Source: Pseudofrankia inefficax (GTDB lineage Bacteria; Actinomycetota; Actinomycetes; Frankiales; Frankiaceae). From it: DNA of 64,000 bases. Below the pieces are notes generated by a model. That model did not search any database. It had not been told where the DNA came from and was given only the letters and a program-made list of their open reading frames with translations. Both the position numbers and the translations under genes were made by a program. How positions within the stretch are numbered: position 1 is the first letter of the stretch; every line of letters starts with the position of its first letter. Shown one piece after another: positions 48,263 through 58,020 of the stretch. The stretch spans positions 8,751,782 through 8,815,781 of the forward strand of contig NC_014666.1 in assembly GCF_000166135.1 (NCBI RefSeq), read 5' to 3'.

Positions 48263-48295
48263 ATGAGCGGCATCGCCTATGTTGGTCTTCCGTGA
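48263..48295 (+). CDS. Possible 10-residue leader peptide of cwlM
   Basis: ATGAGC... at 48263 encodes MSGIAYVGLP and stops at TGA 48293-48295, sharing bases with the GTG start of cwlM (GTGA). GGAGG lies about 12 bases upstream. This is the layout of a translationally coupled leader and could set the rate of CwlM synthesis. It may be chance. Confidence 0.35.
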   Translation: MSGIAYVGLP

Positions 48296-49443
48296 AGCTG
48301 CTCCGGCTCGGCGACCGCGGACCGCGCGTGGCCAACGCACGCGTCGCCCTGGCCTTCCTGTCCTTCCTGCCGGCCGCCCCGCGCCAGCCCGACGGGGAGG
48401 CCGACGGCGCGACGCGCGCCGAGGTGTTCGACGAGGACCTCGACCGTGCCGTCCGCGCGTTTCAGCAAAGTCGCGGGCTGTCGGTCGACGGCATCATCGG
48501 TCCGGACACGGCACGCTCCCTCGAGGAAGCTCGCCACGGCCTGGGCGACCGACTGCTCTACCACGCGCCGAGCCAGCCACTCATCGGCGACGACGTGGCC
48601 GCCCTGCAGGAGCGGCTCTCGAACATGGGCTTCGACGTCGGGCGCAGCGACGGAATCTTCGGGCCGCGTACCGAGTCGGCCGTCCGCGACTTCCAGCGCA
48701 ACCGGGGCCTCGAGCCGGACGGGCGATGCGGCCCGCACACCCTGCGCGAGCTGAAGCGGCTGGAGCGGACCGTCACCGGCGGCCGGCCGGACATGCTGCG
48801 GGAGTCGGTACGGCTGCTGGTACGCGGCCCATCCCTGCTCGGCATGCTGGTCGCGATCGACGCCGGTCACGGCGGCGACGACCAGGGCGTCGTGGCCCAC
48901 GGTCTGACGGAGCGGGACGTCGTCGCCGACCTGGCGCGCCGGCTGGAGGCCCGGCTGGTGTCCTCCGGCCTGGAGACCTTCTGGGTCCACTCCGACGACG
49001 AGTCCCCCGACGAGGCGGAGCGCGCCCGACGGGCGAACGACCAGGGCGCGGACCTCCTCGTGTCCCTCCATGTCGACGCGAGCGACTCCCCGAAGGCCGA
49101 GGGCATCTCCTGCTACTACTTCGGCAACGCCCGCGGCTCGTCGGCGGTCGGCGAGCGACTCGCCGCGCTCATCCAGAAGGAGCTCGTCTCCCGGACGGAC
49201 CTGGTCGACTGTTGGACGCACGCCAAGACGTGGGACCTACTGCGCCGAACGACCATGCCAGCGGTCCGGATCGAGGTCGGCTACCTGACGAACACCCGCG
49301 ACGCCGCCGCGCTCGGCTCCGCCGACTACCGCGCCAACGTCGCCGAGGCCATCCTCGCCGCCATCCAGCGGCTGTACCTCCCACCCGAGCAGGACCCCCC
49401 GACCGGCCAGCTCCGAGTCCCCCGCGTCGCCACGCCATCCTGA
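48292..49443 (+). CDS. cwlM: N-acetylmuramoyl-L-alanine amidase CwlM
   Basis: A 383-residue protein. Two peptidoglycan-binding repeats (about 1-75, RAFQQSRGLSVDGIIGPDT, and 88-160, DFQRNRGLEPDGRCGPHT) precede an amidase_3 domain (about 180-370). The zinc and catalytic residues are all kept: His in IDAGHGG, Glu in LTERDVV, His in VSLHVDA and Glu in RIEVGYLTN. M. tuberculosis CwlM is a cytoplasmic regulator of MurA, controlled by phosphorylation; here as well no signal peptide is seen. GTG 48292 is the start. Gene order trxA-cwlM-GNAT-parB fits the mycobacterial one. Confidence 0.94.
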   Translation: MKLLRLGDRGPRVANARVALAFLSFLPAAPRQPDGEADGATRAEVFDEDLDRAVRAFQQSRGLSVDGIIGPDTARSLEEARHGLGDRLLYHAPSQPLIGDDVAALQERLSNMGFDVGRSDGIFGPRTESAVRDFQRNRGLEPDGRCGPHTLRELKRLERTVTGGRPDMLRESVRLLVRGPSLLGMLVAIDAGHGGDDQGVVAHGLTERDVVADLARRLEARLVSSGLETFWVHSDDESPDEAERARRANDQGADLLVSLHVDASDSPKAEGISCYYFGNARGSSAVGERLAALIQKELVSRTDLVDCWTHAKTWDLLRRTTMPAVRIEVGYLTNTRDAAALGSADYRANVAEAILAAIQRLYLPPEQDPPTGQLRVPRVATPS

Positions 49444-50557
49444 GAAGGCCCCCAGCTGCGCGGCGGGATGACGCCGATGCCCGTGGGGCGAGCGTGGGCG
49501 TGGGTGCCGGGCCGACAGCCCTGAGAGCGGCCGACTCTCGCCGGACATGGCGGACCTTCGGGCTACACAAGCCACGACGCAACCGAGCCATCCACCTGGA
49601 TCGAGATCAGGCCAGCAGCCAAGGCCGAAGTGACGCGGGCGTTGCGGTGCGAGGCCGCAGCGAGCGACGCGAAGCCGGAGCGACGCGGGCGACGCGGGCG
49701 ACGCGATGCTAGGCGAGACTGCCCACGGCGAGGCGGCGCGGCGCAGCAAGGCGCGGCGCTGCGATGGCCCCGGCTCCAGTCGCGGCGCCACGGGGCGCGG
49801 CGGCGCGCAGCTAGGCGAGAGACCGCGCGACGCGGTGAGGCGGGATTGGTGAGACGCGGCTGCGCGTGGCGAGGCGGGGGCTGCGTGCGGAGCGTTCGAG
49901 CCGGCATCCGCGGCCCCGGTGGCGGGAGGCACTGCGAGATCGCAGGGATCACCCTTACGCGACGCCGGTGAGGCGGGCAGCGGCGGTGTCCTCAAACTCC
50001 GGGGTCCCGTGCAGTGATCGCGGCATCCCCTAACAGTGCAGCGCCGCCCGACCCTGACCGCCACCAGCACCCTCCGCCCTTTCCGACACCGGTGGTCGGC
50101 CTAGCCCCGGGCCGGCGGGTCGCCCATCCGCTCGGTGACCGGCAGCCGAACGAGACTCCAGCCCTGGGAGCAGCCACCACGACGCGAGAAACCCCGCCTG
50201 GCCCTCGACAGGGTCCCGTCACGGCGCGCGGAGTCGCTAGCCCGTCGGAAGGCGGTTCAGGGGGACCGAGAAGCGCCCGCCATGCGACCGACGCGTGAAC
50301 CCTTCGCCGAACGCAGGAGCCTCGGGCCTCACGAGATCCCGCAGCAGATCGAAAGACTAGGCGTTCTGCACCGGCGCGGGCGGATGCCTTCGCGGTAATC
50401 ACCGGAGAAACGAGCGCACGGCAGCCACGATCGGCCGCGCGCAGTACGACCCAACTGCCTGCGCGTCGCCATCGACGGACCTTCGGGTGAGTAGCCACGC
50501 CAGGACGACCTTCACAGTCAGCCCAGGCGCTCGCTTCCCGGTGCGGCGATGGGTCGA

Positions 50558-50573
50558 TGTTTCACGTGGAACA
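50558..50573. promoter_or_regulatory. parS site 1
   Basis: TGTTTCACGTGGAACA, a match at 15 of 16 positions to the bacterial parS consensus TGTTTCACGTGAAACA. ParB, encoded 2.3 kb away, should bind here, load as a clamp and spread, helping segregate newly copied origins. Confidence 0.93.
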
Positions 50574-51459
50574 CCGAAGAGGTCTCACCTCGCCGCACCG
50601 CATACCGCCGAGGCAACGCCACGCACTCAGCCACCAAGCAGAAGCAGGCATCGACCACTTCTGGCTCCGCTCCAAACCACACCCGCCGGCACTGAGCCGC
50701 CCGACGACAACGTCCTAGGCGCCCCGCAGGCGGTCTGACACCTACTCAAGCCCGGTCATCCTTCGATTGCCGCCCCTGGCGACGCAGGTCCCGAGACTCC
50801 CCCCGATGGGTCTGCCATACGGAGGTGAGTCCGCAGGCGGAGTCCGTGTCAGGCCTCCACAAGACAGTGCGACGGACGGCGGCCCGACCGGACCGAAGGC
50901 GGAGTCACGAAACCACGGCAGCACGGCAGCACCACAGGAGCCGGCTGCACGACAGTCCCGGAGGACGGAGCCACGAAAGGACCAGCGACCACACAGTCCG
51001 GACCGGCGACGCGTCGGGACGGGAGGACAGCCGCTCCACGCACAGCGGGATTACGAAGCGCGGGACTACGGGGCGCGTAACTGCGGAAGGGGCGTACTCG
51101 CGAAGCGCGGGATTGCGGCAGCGCAGGCGTACGGACGTGCAGGAGTACGGCAGCGCAGGAGTACGGAAGTGCAGGGGCGCAGGAACGTGGGGCTGCGGGA
51201 ACGCGAGAAAGCCACAGCGGCTTCACTGAGCGCCCCGGCCGCAAGACTGCCTCGCGACGGTTCGGCAGTGCTGGGGACCGAGGACTTGGGCACGAAGGCG
51301 GGCGGCACGCGACGACTGCGCCACGTCGGCACACCAAACCGGCACCACGACGCGGCGAGGGTCCGTTCACCGCCCGCCAAGCAAACGAGCCCTGAAGACC
51401 GGGCACCGCTCGGGCAACCCATCGGCTGGGCCAGCCCTCTCACAGCAATCACCGTCGAA

Positions 51460-51475
51460 TGTTCCACGTGAAACC
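51460..51475. promoter_or_regulatory. parS site 2
   Basis: TGTTCCACGTGAAACC matches the parS consensus at 14 of 16 positions, with the CACGTG core intact and in the opposite half-site variant to site 1. It lies 900 bases from site 1 in the gene-free stretch. Confidence 0.9.
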
Positions 51476-52066
51476 TGCCCAACGCGCGACGCCACTCTCG
51501 CGGCTCCGGGACGCCGACGCCCTGCGGCACACCGCGAAGCCCCGCTGGCCCCATCCGGGCCAGACATCGAACCCTCGAAACGTGCCCAAGCCCGGCTGCG
51601 CTGACCGGCATCATCGACGCGAAGCCCGAATCGCGGTCCGGGCTCCGTCTCCGACTTGAAGCCGCCAGGACCTCGGTGCCCCGCCGCGTCGACCCAGGGA
51701 TACGGACCCGGCACGGGCAACGAGCTCCGAGGCGGCCACACCACCCGGCCCAGCGTCGAAGAAGCGAACGCGGCCGCGACGCTCATCCAGCAGACCGAAA
51801 CAGAGATCCGGGCGTGGCTCTGGCGCCCGTCGGGTCCCAAATCAACCAGATTCGTCAGGGTCAGCCCCGCGCGGAATCTCCGTTGTCCCGAACCCTCGTT
51901 CGGTCTCGATGCGAGCAGTCGGTGCCGAGCAACCTGCGTCCTGAGGGCCTGCAGGAATGAGGCGAGCGTGGAGGGCCACCCCACACGCCCCTGTCAGGAA
52001 GATTCCGGGAGCGACGCCTAGGCTGGGTCCAGCTACCTGGATCCCTCGACGTGCGGAGCGCCACCG

Positions 52067-52723
52067 ATGAGTCGTCGCGTCGCCAACATCACCCTCGACA
52101 ACATCGACGACCTACCCCAGCGGTGTCGTCGGTGTGTGTTCTGGGAACTCGACCCAGTCGCCCGAAGCCGGGCCGAGGAAGCCGGCGGGACCGACATCGA
52201 GAAGGAAGCCTGGGTTTCCTCGGCGCTACTCGAATGGGGCAGCTGCGGGAAAATCGTCTACGTCGACAATGTCCCCGCCGGCTTCGCGATGTACGCGCCG
52301 CCGGCCTACGTCCCCCGCTCGATCGCCTTCCCGACCAGCCCGGTCAGCGCTGACGCCGTACTGCTGATGACCGCGAAAATCGTGGACGAGTTCGCGGGCC
52401 AAGGCCTCGGGCGGGTACTCGTCCAAGCAATGGTGAAGGACGTCATCCGGCGTGGCTACCGAGCCATTGAGGCGTTCGGGGACCTGCGCCAGGACGAAGG
52501 CACCAAATGTGTCGTCCCCGCCGACTATCTGCTCTCGGTCGGCTTCAAGACGGTTCGCCCGCATCGTCGCTGGCCTCGGCTGCGCCTTGAGGTGAAGAAC
52601 GCTGTCACCTGGCGCGAGGACGTCGAGGTCGCGTTGGAGCGCCTTCTCGGTTCGATGAACCCCGAGGGGATCCTCCGGCCCATCGGGGGCGGTACGCCTA
52701 CTCCGGCCCCGGCTCCCGCCTGA
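52067..52723 (+). CDS. GNAT acetyltransferase of the parB locus
   Basis: A 218-residue GNAT. It begins MSRRVANITLDNIDDLPQRC; a Cys pair RCRRCVFWEL near residue 21 may bind metal or form a redox pair. The acetyl-CoA loop is GQGLGRVLVQAMV near residue 120. Conserved beside parAB in Streptomyces and, reversed, in M. tuberculosis (Rv3916c), but its substrate is not established; a role in chromosome or spore biology is only suggested by position. ATG 52067 has CGGAGCG upstream. Convergent with parB. Confidence 0.88.
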   Translation: MSRRVANITLDNIDDLPQRCRRCVFWELDPVARSRAEEAGGTDIEKEAWVSSALLEWGSCGKIVYVDNVPAGFAMYAPPAYVPRSIAFPTSPVSADAVLLMTAKIVDEFAGQGLGRVLVQAMVKDVIRRGYRAIEAFGDLRQDEGTKCVVPADYLLSVGFKTVRPHRRWPRLRLEVKNAVTWREDVEVALERLLGSMNPEGILRPIGGGTPTPAPAPA

Positions 52724-52823
52724 GCCCGAGCCGCGCGGACCGGGCCAGAGCCGGCGTGATCACGAGGTCGGGCCGCTCGTGGATTGCACAACGGCCGGGC
52801 CGAGCCGTCGCCCAGTGGGCTGG

Positions 52824-53765
52824 CTACGTGCCCGGGACGATGGCGGCGACGATGCGTTCCAGATCCTCGATGCTGGCGAACTCGACGGTTATCTTGCCTC
52901 GGTTCCGGCCCATGTCGACCTTCACCTTGGTGTCCAGGCGGTCGGAAAGACGCTCGGCGACCTGGGACAGCGCCGGCGGCGTATGGCGGGGCGACCGCGG
53001 CGCGCGCTTCCGTGGCCCTTCCTCGCCCAGCGCCACGATTTCTTCGACGGCGCGCACCGACAGTCCCTCGGCGACGATCCGGGTGGCAAGGCGGTCCTGC
53101 GCCTCGGTGTCCTCGAGCGCGAGCAGCGCCCGGGCATGGCCGGCAGACAGCACGCCGGCGGCGACCCTGCGCTGGACAGCAGGCGGGAGTGCGAGGAGCC
53201 GGATCGTGTTCGTGACGTGGGACCGAGAGCGGCCCAGCTTGCTGGCGAGCTGGTCATGGGTGGCACCGAACTCGCGCAGCAACTGCTCGTAGGCCGCTGC
53301 CTCTTCAAGGGGGTTGAGCTGCTGGCGGTGCAGGTTCTCCAGCAGGGCGTCCCGCAGCATCTGGTCGTCGGCGGTCTCCCGCACGATCGCCGGAATCTCG
53401 GTCAGCCCGGCAAGCTTCGAGGCCCGCCAGCGGCGCTCACCCATGACCAGCTCGTACCGATCGGGCAGCACCTCGCGGACCACGACCGGCTGAAGCAGGC
53501 CGACCTCGCGCAGGCTGGCCGCGAGCTCCTCCAGCGCTTCCTCGTCGAAGACGGTCCGAGGCTGTCGTGGATTCGGCTCCACCCAGTCGACCGGGATCTC
53601 CCGGAAGACAGCGCCGTGGACCGGCACAGGCTCCGACCCAGGCCGGGTCGACGTGCCGTTGCCGTTGCCGCCGGAACCGTAGCTGTCGTATCCCTCCGGC
53701 GCGGTGGGAATGAGCGCGCCGAGCCCCTTGCCGAGTCCGCCGACCCGCCGCGGGGGCGGGCTCAT
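52824..53765 (-). CDS. parB: Chromosome partition protein ParB
   Basis: A 313-residue ParB. It starts [20 protein letters not shown], the short ParA-interacting segment. The CTP-binding boxes are [12 protein letters not shown] and [17 protein letters not shown]; the helix-turn-helix follows ([20 protein letters not shown]). C-terminal dimerisation part ends the protein. A Gly/Asn/Ser linker (about 25-55) differs from mycobacteria. ParB binds parS, clamps DNA using CTP and works with ParA and SMC. Start overlaps the parA stop by four bases. Confidence 0.97.
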   Translation of the reverse strand: MSPPPRRVGGLGKGLGALIPTAPEGYDSYGSGGNGNGTSTRPGSEPVPVHGAVFREIPVDWVEPNPRQPRTVFDEEALEELAASLREVGLLQPVVVREVLPDRYELVMGERRWRASKLAGLTEIPAIVRETADDQMLRDALLENLHRQQLNPLEEAAAYEQLLREFGATHDQLASKLGRSRSHVTNTIRLLALPPAVQRRVAAGVLSAGHARALLALEDTEAQDRLATRIVAEGLSVRAVEEIVALGEEGPRKRAPRSPRHTPPALSQVAERLSDRLDTKVKVDMGRNRGKITVEFASIEDLERIVAAIVPGT

Positions 53766-54658
53766 CGAACGGTTCCGTTCGGTGCGTCGACGCCGCGCTC
53801 GGCCAGCTCCCGGGCAGCCGCGAGGTAGGACAGCGACCCACGCGAAACCGGGTCATACGTCAGGGCAGACTGCCCATAGCTGGGCGCCTCCGCCAGCCGG
53901 ACGTTGCGAGGGATGGTCGTCCCCAGCACCCGGTCGCCGAAGTGCTCCTTGACCTCCGCGACAACCTGATCGGCAAGCCGGGTCCGCGAGTCATACATGG
54001 TCAGCAGGATCGTGGTGAGCCGAAGCTCCTGGTTCAGATGAGCCTGCACCAGGTCGACGTTGCGCAGCAGCTGCCCAAGTCCCTCCAGCGCGTAGTACTC
54101 GCACTGGATGGGGATGAGCAGCTCTTTCGCCGCCACGAGCGCATTCACCGTGAGCAGACCCAGCGACGGCGGGCAGTCGATGAAGACGTAATCGACCTCG
54201 ACGTCCTTGGAAAGGGAAGCGATCGCCTTCCGTAGCCGACCTTCCCGAGCCACCATCGAGACCAGCTCGATCTCGGCTCCGGCAAGATCGATGGTCGCGG
54301 GGGCGCAGTAGAGGCCGTCTGCCTCCCCGGACTGCACGACCACCTCGTGCAGCGGCCGGTCACCGAGCAGGACCTCGTAGATGGATGGCACCCCGGACCG
54401 GTGTTCCACCCCGAGCGCCGTCGATGCGTTGCCCTGGGGGTCAAGATCGACGACCAGGACGCGGACTCCGTGCATTGCCAGGGCCGCCGCGAGGTTGACG
54501 GTCGTCGTGGTCTTACCGACGCCGCCCTTCTGGTTGGCGACCGCGAAGATTCGCCGCCTGGTGGGCCGTGGGAAGGGCCGTCGACGTTCCATGGTCAGTG
54601 CTTCCACCGCTGCTGCCGCCGCCGCTCCGATCGGGGTCGACGGATCGAGGGGGTCCAT
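53762..54658 (-). CDS. parA: Chromosome partition ATPase ParA
   Basis: A 298-residue ATPase from ATG 54658 ([21 protein letters not shown]). Longer in-frame starts exist up to 54790 but would overlap rsmG by over 100 bases. The deviant Walker A is [14 protein letters not shown], and the rest of the MinD/ParA fold follows ([21 protein letters not shown]). ParA binds DNA nonspecifically and moves ParB-parS complexes. A parS site (54677-54692) lies just upstream of the start, so ParB could autoregulate the operon. Confidence 0.95.
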   Translation of the reverse strand: MDPLDPSTPIGAAAAAAVEALTMERRRPFPRPTRRRIFAVANQKGGVGKTTTTVNLAAALAMHGVRVLVVDLDPQGNASTALGVEHRSGVPSIYEVLLGDRPLHEVVVQSGEADGLYCAPATIDLAGAEIELVSMVAREGRLRKAIASLSKDVEVDYVFIDCPPSLGLLTVNALVAAKELLIPIQCEYYALEGLGQLLRNVDLVQAHLNQELRLTTILLTMYDSRTRLADQVVAEVKEHFGDRVLGTTIPRNVRLAEAPSYGQSALTYDPVSRGSLSYLAAARELAERGVDAPNGTVR

Positions 54659-54676
54659 TCCCAGACCTGTCGACGC

Positions 54677-54692
54677 TGTTTCACGTGGAACA
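54677..54692. promoter_or_regulatory. parS site 3, overlapping the rsmG stop and parA upstream region
   Basis: TGTTTCACGTGGAACA, identical to site 1. On the minus strand its ACGTGA bases supply Thr and the TGA stop of rsmG, and it ends 19 bases before the parA start codon. ParB binding here could repress or tune parA. Confidence 0.92.
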
Positions 54693-55436
54693 CGCCCGTC
54701 CGCGTGCCCGTCGTTGCTGTTCACGTGCTGTCTGTCCACGCCGTTCACGCTGCCTGCCATCGTGCCGGTCTCCGCCGCCCCGCCCCACATCGTCGGCCAC
54801 CCGTACAGCTGAGACTAGGCGAGTGGGCTCGGTCAGCCGATCTTTTCCACACAGAAGGACCTGCATCTCGCGCCATCCCTGCGAATGGAGGCCGTCCCGC
54901 GCTTCCGCGAGTTCCTCGTCCACGCGCGAACCACGCATCGCAAGCATGACACCCCCAGGTTGGACAACCGGAAGCAGCATGCCGCCCAACCGCTCCAGGG
55001 GCGCCACTGCCCGAGCTACGGCGACATCCCACCGTAGCCCGTCCCGGCCCATTCCGGCGTCCGGCGCGCGGCCACGCAACACGGACATCCGGCTCGTGGC
55101 GCCCAGCGCCTCGACAACCTCCCGCAGGAAGACACACCGGCGCTCCATCGGCTCCAGGAACACGACACGTAGATCAGGCCGGGCCAACGCGAGCGGCACC
55201 CCCGGCAGCCCGGCTCCACTGCCAACATCGACGACCGTCGCATCGGGTCCGACCGCCTCCGCGACGACGGCGCAGTTGAGCAGATGCCGGTCCCACAGCC
55301 GCTCGGTCTCCCGCGGTCCGATCAGCCCGCGTTCCACCCCCGCCGTGGCCAGCAACTCGGCGTAGCGGATCGCGTCATCAAGCGCCGCGCCGAACACCTC
55401 GGCTGCGGCGGGTGGGGGCGGCGCCAACACGCTCAT
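54681..55436 (-). CDS. rsmG: 16S rRNA (guanine527-N7)-methyltransferase RsmG
   Basis: A 251-residue SAM-dependent methyltransferase (GidB) that modifies G527 of 16S rRNA; loss gives low-level streptomycin resistance in other bacteria. The start is MSVLAPPPPAAAEVFGAALD; the SAM motif VVDVGSGAGLPGVPLALARP is near residues 68-87, and VAVARAVAPLERL is the conserved RNA-facing part. The C-terminal 40 residues are a basic Arg-rich tail (GRQRERRGQTAREQQRRARG). It precedes parA on the same strand. Upstream, an accessory insertion separates it from jag, which it follows directly in mycobacteria. Confidence 0.95.
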   Translation of the reverse strand: MSVLAPPPPAAAEVFGAALDDAIRYAELLATAGVERGLIGPRETERLWDRHLLNCAVVAEAVGPDATVVDVGSGAGLPGVPLALARPDLRVVFLEPMERRCVFLREVVEALGATSRMSVLRGRAPDAGMGRDGLRWDVAVARAVAPLERLGGMLLPVVQPGGVMLAMRGSRVDEELAEARDGLHSQGWREMQVLLCGKDRLTEPTRLVSAVRVADDVGRGGGDRHDGRQRERRGQTAREQQRRARGRACST

Positions 55437-55668
55437 CGGCCCGCCTCAGGATCGGGTCGAACCAGAGATGAGGACCGGGCCGCAGGGCAGCCACACAAAC
55501 GCCGCATCCAACCAGCATCCACGACTCGCCCGGCAACCCGCGCGAAGCCATGCCGGCGTGCTCCCGGTGTGCTGATGGCTCCGGAGTCATCTTCGAATCT
55601 TGGATCCGTTTCACCACCCTTACGGCCGATTTGACAGGCTTAGAGCTGTTTCGAGGTCGGCCCCACCG

Positions 55669-57168
55669 TCATGCCGCCCAGCCCGGTGTCGGTGGCGGCT
55701 CGGGTGGCCGACGGGACTGGATGAGGACGAGCATCGACGAGTCCCAGCTGAGCCGTCCGCCGTCCTGGGTGTGGATCGCGGTCGCCGGTACGTGTCCGAC
55801 AGCCGCCGTCAGATCCTCCGCAGGCCGGTTCCCCGGATCAAGTGCTGGTGAGGACAGCACGATCGAGCCGTCCGACAGCACCGCGACGAGCCGCCTGTCG
55901 CGTCGTTCGAGCCGGATCCCCTCGTCGTGGACCAGCCCATGGTGCCGTGAACACAGCAAGGTCAGGTTCTCCAGGTCCGTCTCGCCCTCATCCGCTAGCC
56001 ACTCGCGAAGGTGGTGGATGTGCAGCCATCGGGTCCGCTCGCAGCCGGGGTACTGACAGATCCCCTGGTCCCGCGCATAGACGGCGTCCCGCAGCCGAGC
56101 CGTCGGGACCCGCTGTCGACGGCCCAGCGCCAACGGGCTCCCATCGCCGTCGCGCAGCAGACCTCGGACCAACGCGTCGCAGCCCAGCCTCGTCAGGACC
56201 GCCCGTGGTAGGCCGATTCCCGGCTCGACGTCGCAGCGCAGCAGCCCCCGAGCCAGCCGATCGACCAGACTCGGGGCGCTTTCCGCAACCCCGCCATCAC
56301 TTTCGAGCGACGCTTCGGTCGGGTCGTCGTTCGGGGCAAGCAGGGTCTCGGCGTCGAGGTGGACGGTCAAGGTGTGCAACGGCGCCATAAGCCGTGGAGC
56401 CGGGCGGGAAAGAAACCCATCCGCCAAGGCGGCGAGCGCGTCCGCGTCGGCTCGCCGATCCCGCGGGAGTGCCAGGACCTCCCCGTCCGTCGGCACCGAG
56501 CCCGGCTCGCCTTCAGCCGGCCGCGGGCTCGAGTCGTCCAGACTCGCCCGTGCCGCGTCGATCGCGGCCGCGAGCCGTGCGCCCTCGTCCGCCGTCAGTA
56601 CAGCTGACAGTCGGAACATCCCGTCCGAGCCGCACTTCCACGACACACGCCGAGCGTTCCGCTGGCCTGCCGGATCGGCCGTCAACTGGTGATACCGCGA
56701 CGCCAACCGCTCCAGCTGGCCAGCCGTGCAGTGCAGCGCGTGGTTCAGCCAACACCGGTCCGACTCGGCGTCCGCCACCCGCGCGACGGCACGCACCTTC
56801 GAGTAGGACAGCCGACCCTCCGCGAATGCCGACCGCACCGACGGAAGCTCCTGAAGCGCTCGCGCCACCGCGACATGCTCCTGCGCCGTCCGCACCGACA
56901 GCCCGCACCGCCAGGCCAGCCAGTGCGCGCAGGAGGCCATCCCCAACCCCGACCAGCCGTTGCGGCGATCGAACGCCGCCAGCACCAGCAACATCCGACA
57001 GGTCGCCGCGGCGATCCGGCCCGCCCACCCGCAGAGCTCCGCCTCCAGCTCCGGCAGCGGCGCCGTCTCGACGGTCGCTGTCGGGCCACTACTCCCGGAA
57101 CAGCCCAGCGTCTCGGTTCCAGCAGTCATCTCGGACATCCCCACCACCCAGGTCACGGAGTGGATCAA
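55669..57168 (-). CDS. DUF222/HNH endonuclease-like protein
   Basis: A 499-residue protein of the actinobacterial 13E12-repeat/DUF222 group. The N-terminal half contains WLAWRCGLSVRTAQEHVAVA and LSYSKVRAVARVA; the C-terminal HNH nuclease (about 375-440) has CQYPGC, LHIHHLREW, NLTLLCSRHH. These proteins are often multi-copy and associated with repeats or mobile DNA. Metal-binding cysteines and histidines are intact, so nuclease action is plausible. It lies in the region between rsmG and jag and is followed upstream by the palindromic repeat cluster B. Confidence 0.9.
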   Translation of the reverse strand: MIHSVTWVVGMSEMTAGTETLGCSGSSGPTATVETAPLPELEAELCGWAGRIAAATCRMLLVLAAFDRRNGWSGLGMASCAHWLAWRCGLSVRTAQEHVAVARALQELPSVRSAFAEGRLSYSKVRAVARVADAESDRCWLNHALHCTAGQLERLASRYHQLTADPAGQRNARRVSWKCGSDGMFRLSAVLTADEGARLAAAIDAARASLDDSSPRPAEGEPGSVPTDGEVLALPRDRRADADALAALADGFLSRPAPRLMAPLHTLTVHLDAETLLAPNDDPTEASLESDGGVAESAPSLVDRLARGLLRCDVEPGIGLPRAVLTRLGCDALVRGLLRDGDGSPLALGRRQRVPTARLRDAVYARDQGICQYPGCERTRWLHIHHLREWLADEGETDLENLTLLCSRHHGLVHDEGIRLERRDRRLVAVLSDGSIVLSSPALDPGNRPAEDLTAAVGHVPATAIHTQDGGRLSWDSSMLVLIQSRRPPEPPPTPGWAA

Positions 57169-57308
57169 CTGACGTCACAACCATCACACACCGGTCCGAC
57201 AATTTCGCGGCTCGGGATGGTGCTCCTGTGCAGGCCAGGGCGTCGCGTCGCCGGACGGCCCCTTGGACTTGTCGCCCGCGTCGGGCCATCAATCGTCGCC
57301 ACGCCTTC

Positions 57309-57862
57309 AACGATCTCCGCGTTCCGCGGAACGCGGCGGCGAGACCGGAGGCCGCCGCAGACGGGCGACCAGGGGCAGGACGGCGAGGAGAGACATTCAC
57401 AGGAGGAAGCCGAGGACGTCGGCCAGGAGGGCGGTTCGCGAGCGGTGGGCAACGGAGGCCGGCGCCAGAGGCAGCCAGCGTGAGATCGGCAATGGAGACC
57501 GGGCCGGCGGGCAGTTCGTCGGGCGCACCTAGGAGATGCGTCGGGGATGGGAGACGTGCGTCGGCGGCACCCGCCCCGGCATCTTGCGGGCCCGCCGATC
57601 ATGTCGACACCAGTCGCGCGCCGAGGCCCACACAAGAGGCGCATCGATCTTGACAGTGTTTGCGACAAAGAGGCCGCCGAAGCGATCTCCGCGTTCCGCG
57701 GAACGCGGAGGGTGCGGGGCCTCGTTAGCAGAGCGCACGACGGAGAGGTCCTCAAGACGATCTCCGCGTTCCGCGGAACGCACGGGCTGGCAGCCTCGTT
57801 CGGCTGCCGGCTCAGGGCGCACGGGGTGGGAGCCATGACGATCTCCGCGTTCCGCGGAACGC
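57309..57862. repeat. Cluster B of the palindromic repeat
   Basis: Four copies of the same unit as in cluster A, around 57309-57334, 57681-57706, 57756-57783 and 57837-57862, each with CGATCTCC followed by GCGTTCCGCGGAACGC. Spacing is irregular (372, 75 and 81 bases). The rest of 57169-58020 has no believable gene. Just before the GT-C gene ends, CTGGATCAGCCAGCC is repeated at 57996-58010 and 58016-58030. Confidence 0.88.
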
Positions 57863-58020
57863 ACGGGGTCGTCGCCTCGTCCGGCCGCCGCTGGCTGGAA
57901 GTACCTGCAGCTCAGCGCGGTCGAGGCCCACCGTTGACCGAGCGCGAGGCTCGGCCCGACAGGCCGGATCAGCAGGCCGCGGGGTGAGCCGGCCACTGGA
58001 TCAGCCAGCCAGGCTCTGGA

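Larger units (their letters stand above)
49444..52066. other. 2.6-kb stretch without recognisable genes, carrying two parS sites
   Basis: Several long open frames cross it on both strands, but none has protein-like composition or a family signature, and they overlap each other. The sequence is made of degenerate short repeats: GCGACGCGGGC-like units at about 49640-49700, GAGGCGGGGC-like units to 49900, and GCAGGAGTACG/GCGGGATTACG-like units at 51040-51190. Two parS sites (50558 and 51460) lie inside. It sits next to parAB, 12-14 kb from the end of rpmH. A centromere-like landing region for ParB is a reasonable reading. Confidence 0.6.

Noticed and set aside
49444..52066. Several 150-280 residue open frames between cwlM and the GNAT gene
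   Set aside because: They overlap on both strands, have low-complexity Arg/Ala/Gly/Ser composition typical of open frames in GC-rich DNA, and none shows a domain or a plausible start site.
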